From: Streptomyces sp. ATexAB-D23
GTDB taxonomy: Bacteria; Actinomycetota; Actinomycetes; Streptomycetales; Streptomycetaceae
Length of the DNA: 64,000 nucleotides
Assembly: GCF_000373645.1 (NCBI RefSeq)
Contig: NZ_KB892068.1
Coordinates: 236,353-300,352 of the forward strand
Reading direction: 5' to 3'
The position numbers were made by a program, and so were the translations under genes. Below the pieces are notes generated by a model, which saw nothing but the letters and a program-made list of their open reading frames with translations, was not told where the DNA came from and made no database searches. Of the stretch, positions 8,132 through 16,034 are shown one piece after another; positions within the stretch are counted from its first letter, which is position 1; each line of letters opens with the position of its first letter.

Positions 8132-9049
8132 TCACACCTTCAGGTACTTGCGCAGCGCGAAGAGAGCGGCAACGGCGGGCATCAGAAGGCCGATCGCCAG
8201 CACCAGGGGCAGCTTGGTGAGGACCGCGTCCCAGCCGATGAAGTCGATCAGATTCAGCTTGTCCTGGAGGGCGAGTCCGCCGTCGATCAGGAAGTAGCGC
8301 CCGGCCAGCAGCATCACGCAGGCCAGCACACCGCCGATCAGGCCGGCGAAGGCCGCCTCCATGATGAACGGCGCCTGGATGTAGAAGCCGGAGGCACCGA
8401 CGAGCCGCATGATGCCCGTCTCCCGGCGCCGGCTGAACGCGGAGACACGGACGGTGTTCACGATCAGCATCAGCGCGATGACGAGCATCAGCGCCATCAC
8501 GAACAGCGCGGCGACGTTCATGCCGTTCATCAGACCGAAGAGGTTGTCCAGGATGCTTCTCTGGTCCTGGACCGACTGCACCCCGTCCCGGCCGGCGAAG
8601 GCGGTGGCGACCACCTTGTACTTGGTCGGGTCGTGCAGTTTGACGCGGAAGGACTCCGGCATCTGGTCCGGCGTGATGTTGCCGGCCATCGGGGAGTCGC
8701 CGAACTCCTCCTGGTAGTGCTTGTACGCCTCGTCGGAGGACTCGTAGAGCACCTTCTCCACGACGTCCATCTTCTTGAGATCGGCTTGGATCTCGTCCTT
8801 CTGCTGCTTGGTGACCGCACCCTTGGCGCACTGGACCACCGTCTCCGCGTCGCCCTTGCCGCAGAGGTAGATGGAGACGTTGACCTTGTCGTACCAGTAG
8901 TCCTTCATCGTGCTGACCTGCTCGCGCATGAGCAGCGCGCCACCGAACAGGGCGAGCGAGAGGGCGACGGAGACGACGACGGCGAAGGTCATCGTGAGGT
9001 TGCGACGGAGGCCGACGCCGATCTCCGACAGGACGAACTGGGCGCGCAT
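8132..9049 (-). CDS. ftsX: Cell division ABC transporter permease FtsX
   Basis: A 305-residue four-helix permease. TM1 is near residues 20-42, followed by a ~130-residue extracellular domain (KDYWYDKVNVSIYLCG and a second Cys in VVQCAKG), and three C-terminal helices. FtsX with FtsE transmits ATP-driven conformational change to extracellular peptidoglycan hydrolases. The start ATG (MRAQFVLSEIGVGLRRN) has a GAAAGG site seven bases upstream and sits 23 bases after ftsE. The two extracellular cysteines resemble those of the mycobacterial protein and may form a disulfide. Confidence 0.95.
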   Translation of the reverse strand: MRAQFVLSEIGVGLRRNLTMTFAVVVSVALSLALFGGALLMREQVSTMKDYWYDKVNVSIYLCGKGDAETVVQCAKGAVTKQQKDEIQADLKKMDVVEKVLYESSDEAYKHYQEEFGDSPMAGNITPDQMPESFRVKLHDPTKYKVVATAFAGRDGVQSVQDQRSILDNLFGLMNGMNVAALFVMALMLVIALMLIVNTVRVSAFSRRRETGIMRLVGASGFYIQAPFIMEAAFAGLIGGVLACVMLLAGRYFLIDGGLALQDKLNLIDFIGWDAVLTKLPLVLAIGLLMPAVAALFALRKYLKV

Positions 9050-9072
9050 GGCGTCCTTTCAGTGCTGGGTGC

Positions 9073-9762
9073 TCAGTGCTGGTAGCCGTAGACGCCGCGC
9101 GCCTGGTCGCGTACGAGACGGCCCTTTTCGAGCTCGATGACGCGTTTGCGCATCTGGTCGACGATGTTCTGGTCGTGCGTCGCCATGATCACGGTGGTGC
9201 CGGTCCGGTTGATCCGGTCCAGCAGCTTCATGATGCCGACGGAGGTCTGCGGGTCGAGGTTTCCGGTCGGCTCGTCCGCGATCAGCAGCATGGGCCGGTT
9301 GACGAAGGCCCGCGCGATCGCCACGCGCTGCTGCTCACCACCGGAGAGCTCGCCGGGCATCCGGTCCTCCTTGCCGCCGAGTCCGACGAGGTCGAGGACC
9401 TGCGGCACCGCCTTGCGGATCTCGCCGCGCGGCTTGCCGATCACTTCCTGGGCGAACGCCACGTTCTGGGCGACGGTCTTGTTCGGCAGCAGCCGGAAGT
9501 CCTGGAAGACGGTGCCCAGCTGGCGGCGCATGTGCGGCACCTTCCAGTTGGACATGCGCGCGAGGTCCTTGCCGAGGACGTGGACGGCCCCCGTGCTGGC
9601 GCGTTCCTCACGCAGGATGAGTCGCATGAAGGTGGACTTGCCGGAGCCGGAAGAGCCCACCAGGAAGACGAACTCGCCCTTCTCGATATCGAGAGACACA
9701 TCCCGCAGAGCGGGACGGCTCTGCCTCGGGTAGGTCTTGGAGACGTTGTCGAATCGGATCAC
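9073..9762 (-). CDS. ftsE: Cell division ATP-binding protein FtsE
   Basis: A 229-residue ABC ATPase. It has the Walker A motif VGSSGSGKST (about residues 36-45), the Q-loop region, the signature LSGGEQQR, Walker B LLIADEPTGNLD and the switch His in MATHDQN. It partners FtsX, encoded 23 bases downstream. The start is GTG (MIRFDNVSKTYPRQS). It heads the ftsE-ftsX-protease-smpB run; the 268-base gap upstream, shared with a divergent small gene, should hold the promoter. Confidence 0.97.
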   Translation of the reverse strand: MIRFDNVSKTYPRQSRPALRDVSLDIEKGEFVFLVGSSGSGKSTFMRLILREERASTGAVHVLGKDLARMSNWKVPHMRRQLGTVFQDFRLLPNKTVAQNVAFAQEVIGKPRGEIRKAVPQVLDLVGLGGKEDRMPGELSGGEQQRVAIARAFVNRPMLLIADEPTGNLDPQTSVGIMKLLDRINRTGTTVIMATHDQNIVDQMRKRVIELEKGRLVRDQARGVYGYQH

Positions 9763-10030
9763 GGATGCACCACGGTCGGCCGGGAGTAGGTGAGCGTGAC
9801 CATACGCGAACCGGGCTCAGGCGTGCAGGCACGCGTACCGGGATGGGTGATTTACGGTGAAACGGCCCCGATTCCCGGGCGATGCGGCGGGGAATAGGCG
9901 GGGGCGTATCCGCCGGGACGGGCCGAAAGCCCGGCGAGCTGGCACAGTGGTAGGGGAACGGTTGCGTTTCCGTGAGCGTTGTGCGGAGAGATTGCTTGTG
10001 CGGCTCCGCCGCGCGGGAGGAGGAAAGCGC

Positions 10031-10228
10031 ATGACCTATGACCGACTGGTGTGCGCGAACTGCGCGGCGCCGGTGAACGAGGGCCGGTGCCCCGTGTGCC
10101 GGGCGAGCCGCGAGCGGATGCGGGAGCAGGGACAGGGCCCGTTCGCCGGGATCAGCCCCGCGACGCTGGCCGTCCTGATGGTGGTGCTCCTGGGCGCCCT
10201 GGCCGTGCTGGCCCACCAGACCGTGTAG
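10031..10228 (+). CDS. Small membrane protein with two Cys pairs
   Basis: A 65-residue protein. The N-terminal half has CANCAAP...CPVCR, a compact CxxC/CxxC layout like a minimal zinc ribbon. One membrane helix follows (TLAVLMVVLLGALAVLAH), close to the C-terminus. It begins at the ATG right after a strong GGAGGAGG site; a longer upstream frame is not needed. The Cys-rich part is predicted to be cytoplasmic. It is divergent from ftsE and closed by a strong terminator. It is not a family I can name, and metal binding is an inference from the Cys spacing. Confidence 0.8.
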   Translation: MTYDRLVCANCAAPVNEGRCPVCRASRERMREQGQGPFAGISPATLAVLMVVLLGALAVLAHQTV

Positions 10229-10255
10229 ACCGACACCTGCCACCGGCTCACACGG

Positions 10256-10292
10256 GAGGGGCCCGGACCGCCGATCGCGGTCCGGGCCCCTC
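10256..10292. terminator. Bidirectional terminator
   Basis: Perfect 16-base arms (GAGGGGCCCGGACCGC / GCGGTCCGGGCCCCTC) with a five-base loop between the convergent small membrane gene and the LAETG repeat gene. Confidence 0.85.
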
Positions 10293-10314
10293 TCGTAGCT
10301 GTGCGTCAGCGCCC

Positions 10315-10995
10315 TCAGGCGGCCGTGCGGCTGTTCACCAGGCGCGGCAGGATGCGGAAGCCGATGCCTCCGGCGATCATCGTCGCGGCGCCGACCAGCA
10401 GGAACGTGGTCTCGGCTGCGCCGGTCTCGGCGAGCTCGTCCTTGCCCTTGCCCTGCTCGACCGGCTGGTTGCCGACCGAGTCGGTGTCGGTGTTGCCGCC
10501 GCCACCGGTCGAACCGGTCTGACCGGCGGTGGCGCTGCCGTCACCGGGGTCGGTCGGGTCGGTGGTCGGGTCCGAGGGGTCGGTCGGGTCCGTCGTCGGG
10601 TCCGTCGGGTCCGGGGTGGGGTCCGTCGGGTCGGTCGGCGGGTCCGTGGGATCCGTCGGGTCCGTGGGCGGGTCCGTGGGATCGGTCGGCGGGTCGGTCG
10701 GGTCCGTGGGCGGGTCCGTCGGGTCGGTCGGGTCCGTGGGCGGGTCCGTCGGGTCCGTCGGCGGGTCCGTGGGGTCGGTCGGCGGGTCCGTCGGCTCGCA
10801 CCGCGGGTCGACCGGGCTGCACGGCTCGCCGTCGTCGTCACCCGGGTCGTCGGCCGACGACCCGGCGCCGATCTGCACCCCTGCGACATTGATGCCGACG
10901 GCCTGCGCCGCGCCCGCGGCGGTCAGCGAGGCACCCGCGGCGATGACCGCTCCCGCCGCGATCCGCGCGACGCGTACGCGCGTCTTCTTCGTCAT
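10315..10995 (-). CDS. Pro-Thr-Asp repeat surface protein with LAETG sortase signal
   Basis: About 226 residues. There is a signal peptide at about 1-32 (basic start MTKKTRVRVAR, then an Ala/Gly-rich core ending AQA). A short region with two Cys (EPCSPVDPRCEPTD) is followed by about 80 residues of PTDP/PTDPTDP repeats (68-150) and a Gly/Ser/Thr-rich linker. The C-terminus has LAETG near 188-192, a hydrophobic helix and the tail RLVNSRTAA. LAxTG is the motif of actinobacterial class E sortases, so this is predicted to be covalently wall-attached, with the stiff acidic repeat acting as a spacer. No adhesive or enzymatic domain is seen. No sortase gene lies in the window. Repeat number probably varies between strains. 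Confidence 0.85.
   Translation of the reverse strand: MTKKTRVRVARIAAGAVIAAGASLTAAGAAQAVGINVAGVQIGAGSSADDPGDDDGEPCSPVDPRCEPTDPPTDPTDPPTDPTDPPTDPTDPTDPPTDPTDPPTDPTDPPTDPTDPTDPPTDPTDPTPDPTDPTTDPTDPSDPTTDPTDPGDGSATAGQTGSTGGGGNTDTDSVGNQPVEQGKGKDELAETGAAETTFLLVGAATMIAGGIGFRILPRLVNSRTAA
10546..10794 (-). repeat. Tandem repeat coding for PTDP units
   Basis: About 250 bases of imperfect 9- to 12-base units encoding alternating PTDP and PPTDPTDP. In-frame unit gain or loss would change only the spacer length. Confidence 0.85.
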
Positions 10996-11298
10996 GTACT
11001 GCTACCCCCAGTAGCCGTTCTCGTCAGTGGAGCAGCGGTATACGGGGTGGTTCTCCGGCAGGGTTCGCTCCGAGCGCCGGCTCACGTGGTGCTGTGGCCA
11101 TGCCGCCCGCCCCCGCTCACAACCGTCCAGACATACACACGCTGCCCCAGCACCCTTGCCAGAGTTAAGGAGAACGTCAAGGCGGTTCCGGGGCGGTATG
11201 GCCGGTTTCAGGGGGAGTTGACGGCGCTTCAGGGCCACGACTGTGACGCACCCGCCACACCTTCTCCGTATTCCGGCCCGCGGGGCGCCGCCTGCCGG
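10996..11298. other. Intergenic region between prfB and the LAETG gene
   Basis: No convincing gene. It should hold the promoter and leader of the LAETG gene (reading left) and the 3' flank of prfB. No strong hairpin or clear promoter was recognised. Confidence 0.35.
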
Positions 11299-12405
11299 CT
11301 ACTTCTCGCTCTGCTTGCGCCAGCGGATACCGGCCTCGATGAAGCCGTCGATCTCGCCGTTGAAGACCGCTTCCGGGTTGCCCATCTCGAACTCCGTACG
11401 CAGGTCCTTGACCATCTGGTACGGGTGCAGGACGTAGGAACGCATCTGGTTGCCCCAGGAGTTGCCGCCGTCGCCCTTGAGGGCGTTCATCCTGGCCTGC
11501 TCCTCCTGGCGGCGGCGCTCAAGGAGCTTCGCCTGGAGGACGTTCATCGCGGACGCCTTGTTCTGGATCTGCGAGCGCTCGTTCTGGCAGGAGACGACGA
11601 TGCCGGTCGGCAGGTGGGTCAGGCGCACCGCGGAGTCCGTGGTGTTGACGCCCTGGCCGCCGGGGCCGGAGGAGCGGTAGACGTCGACGCGCAGGTCGGA
11701 CTCGTCGATCTCGACGTGGTCCGTCTGCTCGACCACGGGCAGCACCTCGACACCCGCGAAGGAGGTCTGGCGGCGGCCCTGGTTGTCGAACGGGGAGACG
11801 CGGACGAGGCGGTGGGTGCCCTGCTCCACGGAGAGCGTGCCGTAGGCGTACGGGACCTCGACGGCGAAGGTGGTCGACTTGATGCCGGCCTCCTCGGCGT
11901 ACGCCGTCTCGTAGACCTCGGTCTTGTAGTTGTGCCGCTCGGCCCAGCGCAGGTACATCCGCTGGAGCCGCTCGGCAAAGTCCGCCGCGTCGACGCCGCC
12001 GGCCTCGGCCCGGATGGTGACGAGCGCCTCGCGGGCGTCGTACTCGCCGGACAGCAGCGTGCGGACCTCCATCTCGTCCAGCGCCTTGCGGACGGCTTCG
12101 AGCTCGGCCTCGGCCTCGGCCTGCGCGTCCGCGTCGCCCTCGTCCTCGGCGAGCTCGAAGAGGACTTCGAGGTCGTCGATCCGGCCGCGCAGGGCCTCGG
12201 CCTTGCGGACCTCGGCCTGGAGGTGCGAAAGCTTGCTGGTGATCTTCTGCGCCGCCTCCGGGTCGTCCCACAGGGACGGGGCGGCCGCCTGCTCCTCAAG
12301 CAGGGCGATGTCCCCCCTCAGCGCATCCAGGTCAAGGACGGCCTCGATCGACCCCATGGTCGAGGAGAGGGACTTCAGCTCTTCGGAAATATCGACGACT
12401 GCCAC
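11299..12405 (-). CDS. prfB: Peptide chain release factor 2
   Basis: A 368-residue class I release factor for UGA and UAA stops. It has the RF2 codon-recognition motif SPF in VRVSPFDNQGRRQTSF near residue 200, and the peptidyl-hydrolysis motif GGQ in GPGGQGVNTTDS near 248. It begins MAVVDISEELKSL at an ATG. The frame is continuous with no internal UGA, so the programmed frameshift known from E. coli prfB is absent, as in other actinobacteria. It lies 92 bases downstream of pkaB on the same strand. Confidence 0.97.
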   Translation of the reverse strand: MAVVDISEELKSLSSTMGSIEAVLDLDALRGDIALLEEQAAAPSLWDDPEAAQKITSKLSHLQAEVRKAEALRGRIDDLEVLFELAEDEGDADAQAEAEAELEAVRKALDEMEVRTLLSGEYDAREALVTIRAEAGGVDAADFAERLQRMYLRWAERHNYKTEVYETAYAEEAGIKSTTFAVEVPYAYGTLSVEQGTHRLVRVSPFDNQGRRQTSFAGVEVLPVVEQTDHVEIDESDLRVDVYRSSGPGGQGVNTTDSAVRLTHLPTGIVVSCQNERSQIQNKASAMNVLQAKLLERRRQEEQARMNALKGDGGNSWGNQMRSYVLHPYQMVKDLRTEFEMGNPEAVFNGEIDGFIEAGIRWRKQSEK

Positions 12406-12497
12406 GGGTCCAGCGTAACGGCTGTCGGCGCGTACGTTCCTCGGGCCGCCCGATCACCGCCCGACGGGCCGTCCGGGCGCGGCGGGCCGGGCCGCCC

Positions 12498-13739
12498 TCA
12501 GGGGGCCGCGGGGGCGGAGTTCCTGGTGTCCTGCGGGCCCTCGCCGGAGTCGTCGCCGCTCAGCGCGAACCAGCCGCCCACCCCGATCCCGGCCACCAGG
12601 AGGAGCGCGGCCGCGCCCAGGGTGAGGCGGCGCTTGCGGATGGCGGCGGACCTGTTGCGGGCCGAGCCGGGGCGGGGCCGGCCGGGGGCGCGCGGGGCGC
12701 GGGCGGTGCCCCGGGGGCCGCCGGACAGCTCGTCGGGGGCCGGGACGCGCATGCTCGTGTGGGTGTCCCGGTTGGAGTCCGGGGAGGAGCCGGGGACCAG
12801 CGGTACGGCTCCCCGCCTGCGGGGCTCGTCGCCGGCCGGGGTGTACTGCTGCTCGTCGTAGCCCTGCGGGGCCTCCGGCTCGTCGTCCGGCTCGTCCACC
12901 TCCAGCGGCGGGATGCCGGCCAGGTGCGGCAGCTGCTCACGGAGGCGGGCGGCCAGCTCGGAGGCGCGCAGCCGGGAGGCCGGGGCCTTGGCCAGGCACT
13001 GGACGAGCAGCTGCCACAGCTCGTCGGGGATGCCGGGGAGCGGGACGACGGTCTCGGTGACATGGCGGCGCAGGACGGCGCCGGGGTGGCCGCCGCCGAA
13101 CGGCGTGAAGCCCGCGAGGAGTTCGTAGAGCACGGTGGCCAGCGCGTAGATGTCGACGGCGGCGCGCGGCGGCAGGCCCTCGACGATCTCGGGCGCCAGG
13201 TAGTCCGGGGTGCCGATGATCTTGGTGGTCTTGGTGCGGCGCGGGGTGTCGATGAGCTTGGCGACGCCGAAGTCGGTGAGCAGCGCGGGGTGGGCGTTGC
13301 CGGGGCCGAGCGGGCCCTCCATGTCGAGCAGGATGTTCTCGGGCTTGACGTCGCGGTGGACGATGCCCGCGGCGTGCGCTGCGGCGAGGCCGTCGGCGAC
13401 GTCCGCGACGATGGCGACGGCGGCCTCGGGGGCCAGCCGGCGTTCGCGGTCGAGCCGGGTGCGCAGATCTGTGCCCCGGACCAGGTCCATGACCAGGGCG
13501 AGGTCGTTGCCGTCGACCACGAGGTCGCGGACGGCGACGACATGCGGATGGGCGAGCCCGAGCAGCGCGGTGCGCTCCTGGACGAAGCGGCCGACGAGCT
13601 CCTGGTCGGACGCGAGGTCCTCGCGGAGCAGTTTGATGGCCACGGGCCCCTCGGGGCCGTCCCCGAGCCACACCGTGCCGGCGCTGCCGCGCCCCAGTAT
13701 TTGGTGGGCGGTGTACCGGCTGCCGATTTTCCGTGCCAA
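12498..13739 (-). CDS. pkaB: Membrane Ser/Thr protein kinase (PkaB-like)
   Basis: About 413 residues. A Hanks-type kinase domain spans about 1-270, with glycine loop LGRGSAGTVW, Lys in VAIKLL, catalytic VHRDVKPENILL and DFGVAKL. A disordered Pro/Arg-rich linker follows, then one membrane helix (LTLGAAALLLVAGIGVGGWF) and a short extracytoplasmic tail, with no PASTA repeats. The start chosen is a TTG (LARKIGSRYT) with GAGGGAG seven bases upstream; a frame 42 bases longer begins with another TTG and has no RBS. It lies directly downstream of the pkaA-like kinase, the arrangement recalled for S. coelicolor pkaA/pkaB. Confidence 0.9.
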   Translation of the reverse strand: MARKIGSRYTAHQILGRGSAGTVWLGDGPEGPVAIKLLREDLASDQELVGRFVQERTALLGLAHPHVVAVRDLVVDGNDLALVMDLVRGTDLRTRLDRERRLAPEAAVAIVADVADGLAAAHAAGIVHRDVKPENILLDMEGPLGPGNAHPALLTDFGVAKLIDTPRRTKTTKIIGTPDYLAPEIVEGLPPRAAVDIYALATVLYELLAGFTPFGGGHPGAVLRRHVTETVVPLPGIPDELWQLLVQCLAKAPASRLRASELAARLREQLPHLAGIPPLEVDEPDDEPEAPQGYDEQQYTPAGDEPRRRGAVPLVPGSSPDSNRDTHTSMRVPAPDELSGGPRGTARAPRAPGRPRPGSARNRSAAIRKRRLTLGAAALLLVAGIGVGGWFALSGDDSGEGPQDTRNSAPAAP

Positions 13740-13946
13740 GACTGCTCCCTCAGCGGCTGGCGATGGACCCTCGCTCAACAACCCCCGGTCGACAAAGTTA
13801 CGCGGCGATCGGGGGCCTGTGCGCCCTGGTTGGCGCCAACCTTCACTTCTGCGGGCGAATTGCCTCGGAATTGGTCCGCGGAAGTCGATATAGCTACAGA
13901 GTTGTGCGGCCGGCCGGGGTTCTCCGGCCGGCCGGTGGCGGCGCGG

Positions 13947-15626
13947 TCAGGCTTGGCCGCCCAGGTCGGAGATCCAGTCCTTCACCGTGGAGACGGCGTC
14001 GGTGATCGCGTGCCAGTAGCTCTGGCCCTCGCCGATCCAGTCCTTGAGCGGGGTGAGTTCCCAGATCAGCCAGCTCGCCACGACGAGCAGGACGAGCGTG
14101 AACAGGCAGCCCTTGAGGCAGCCGAGCCCGGGGATCTTCATCGGGTTGGCGCTGCGCTGCCTCGGCTCGCGGGGCGGGCGCTGCTGGGGCTGCGCCGGCT
14201 GCTGCGGCGGCGCGTACGGCTGTTGCTGCGGCTGCGGCTGGTACTGCTGTTGCTGCGGCTGGTACTGCTGCTGGGGCTGGGGCCTGTACTGCTGCTGTTG
14301 TTGTTGCTGCGGCTGGTACTGCTGCTGCCGGCGCTGGGGGTACTGCTGCGGCTGCTGCTGTTGCTGGGGGTACTGCTGCTGGCGGCGCTGCGGCTGCTGC
14401 GGCGGCTGCTGGCGCTGCGGGCGGCGGCGCAGCGGGTCCTGGCTCGGGTCGAGGTACTGGACCTGCGTCTGCTCGTTGCGGTCGCGGGCGGCCTGGAGCT
14501 GGGACTGCCAGGGGTGCGGCTCGTCGGAGGGCGGGACGCCGTCGTTCGGCGGCACGGGCGGCAGCACGGCGGTCGGGTCGGCCTGGGAACCGGCGCCGGG
14601 ACCGCCGCTGTGCGGCAGCACGCTGGTGGGCGCGCCCGGGTCGTACGAGCCCGCGTTGCTCGGCAGCACCTGTGTCGGGTCGGCGGCTCCGGGGACCTCC
14701 GGGACCGCGGTGGGCGCCGGGTCGGGCGCGAGGAGGGCCCCGACGCCGTCGGCGGCCGCGATCTGCGCGGCGTTCGCGTGGACCCCGATGCCGGCGGCGA
14801 CCGTACGCAGGCCGCGGGCCAGGCTCTCGGCGCTCGGCCTGCGGTCCGGGTCCTTGCTCAGGCAGCGCTCGACGACCGTCCACAGCGGTGCCGGGACGGT
14901 GCTGGGGCGGCGGGGCTCCTCGCTGAGGTGCCGTTGCAGGACTTCGAGCGCGGTGCCGCCGGCGAACGGCGGGCGGCCGGTGAGCAGCTCGTACAGCAGG
15001 ATGCCGGCGCCGTAGATGTCGACGGCGGAGGTCTGCGGGCGGCCCTCGGCCGACTCCGGCGCCACGTACGCCGGGGTGCCGACGAACTCGTGGGTCCTGG
15101 TCAGGCCCGGGGAGTCGGCGAGGCGCGCGATGCCGAAGTCGGTGAGCATCGGGTGCATCTCGCCGTCGGGGTCGGCCAGCAGCACGTTGGCGGGCTTCAG
15201 GTCGCGGTGGACGACGCCGTCCGCGTGGCTGGCGGCGAGCGCGTCGGCGATCTGCGCGGTGAGCAGGGAGGCGGCGACCGGGGTGAGCGGCCCGTTGTCG
15301 CGGAGGTAGCGGTGCAGGTCGGGGCCGTCGACCAGGTCCATCACGAGGGCGAGGAGGTCGCCCTCGACGACGAGGTCGCGGGTGCGCACGATGTTGGGGT
15401 GGGTCAGCCGCAACAGGACGGAGCGCTCCCGCAGGAACCGCATCACGACGTCCGCGTCGTTGGCCAGCTCCTCCTTGAGGACCTTGATCGCCACGGTCTC
15501 GCCGGGCCGGCCGGTCACGGCCGCCTCGGCGCCCGCCTCCTCGCGCTGGCGGGCACGCCAGACGGTGCCCGTGGCGCCGCGTCCGAGCGGCTCCTCAAGC
15601 AGGTACTTGCTGCCTACCGGCCGCAC
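13947..15626 (-). CDS. pkaA: Membrane Ser/Thr protein kinase (PkaA-like)
   Basis: About 559 residues. An N-terminal kinase domain has LGRGATGTVW, VAIKVLKEEL, VHRDLKPANVLL and DFGIARLA. A Pro/Ala/Asp linker containing DPTQVLPSN, DPTAVLPP and GAPTSVLPH could supply phosphothreonines. An extended Gln/Pro/Tyr-rich tract of about 85 residues precedes a membrane helix (LFTLVLLVVASWLIWEL) and a ~35-residue extracytoplasmic tail. The start is a GTG (GTGCGGCCGGTAGGC) preceded by GGGAG; the frame continues ~75 codons further upstream but those residues look non-coding. It is divergent from an FHA-domain gene, a plausible phospho-Thr reader. S. coelicolor PkaA, as recalled, has similar length. Confidence 0.9.
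   Translation of the reverse strand: MRPVGSKYLLEEPLGRGATGTVWRARQREEAGAEAAVTGRPGETVAIKVLKEELANDADVVMRFLRERSVLLRLTHPNIVRTRDLVVEGDLLALVMDLVDGPDLHRYLRDNGPLTPVAASLLTAQIADALAASHADGVVHRDLKPANVLLADPDGEMHPMLTDFGIARLADSPGLTRTHEFVGTPAYVAPESAEGRPQTSAVDIYGAGILLYELLTGRPPFAGGTALEVLQRHLSEEPRRPSTVPAPLWTVVERCLSKDPDRRPSAESLARGLRTVAAGIGVHANAAQIAAADGVGALLAPDPAPTAVPEVPGAADPTQVLPSNAGSYDPGAPTSVLPHSGGPGAGSQADPTAVLPPVPPNDGVPPSDEPHPWQSQLQAARDRNEQTQVQYLDPSQDPLRRRPQRQQPPQQPQRRQQQYPQQQQQPQQYPQRRQQQYQPQQQQQQQYRPQPQQQYQPQQQQYQPQPQQQPYAPPQQPAQPQQRPPREPRQRSANPMKIPGLGCLKGCLFTLVLLVVASWLIWELTPLKDWIGEGQSYWHAITDAVSTVKDWISDLGGQA
14174..14433 (-). repeat. Gln/Pro/Tyr-rich low-complexity tract within pkaA
   Basis: CAG/CCG/TAC-rich codons encode runs such as QQQYQPQQQQ over about 85 residues between the kinase domain and the membrane helix. 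It is likely disordered and prone to length changes. Confidence 0.8.
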
Positions 15627-16034
15627 GTCATGCGCTCCCTGCTGGTCGTGGTGGTCGATGGTTCTCGTCGGTGCTCGCGGTCCCCGGATGTCCGTCCGGA
15701 GTTTCCGGCCCACTCTAGTGCCGCGCCTGTGCCCCCGATCGCGGAGGAAGACGTCCGCGCGGACGGGAAGGTTGCCGGGCGGGGTACGGGCCGGGCCGGG
15801 AGAACCGGTCATGCGGCACTTTTGGGGCCACAGCAGACCTTTCAAGATCACTTACTGGTCACCGCCGGGCGTGTTGTCAGTGGCAGGTGCGAGGATGCCT
15901 CCAGCACGACTGTGGGTCGGGAGCCCCGCGGTGCGTGACGAACCTGTACCGGACGACGCGTCCGTGCCGGGTGGGGGGAATCACAGGGCGTTCCCCCTGC
16001 CGGGCACCACGCGCAGAAGGGACCGCTGACGGCG
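15627..16034. other. Divergent promoter region between pkaA and the FHA gene
   Basis: No supported gene in about 400 bases. It must carry outward promoters for both neighbours. Base composition is less GC-biased around 15835-15870. No clear -35/-10 pair or operator was recognised. Confidence 0.4.

Noticed and set aside
11299..12405. Programmed frameshift in prfB
   Set aside because: The RF2 frame is continuous from the ATG, with no internal UGA.
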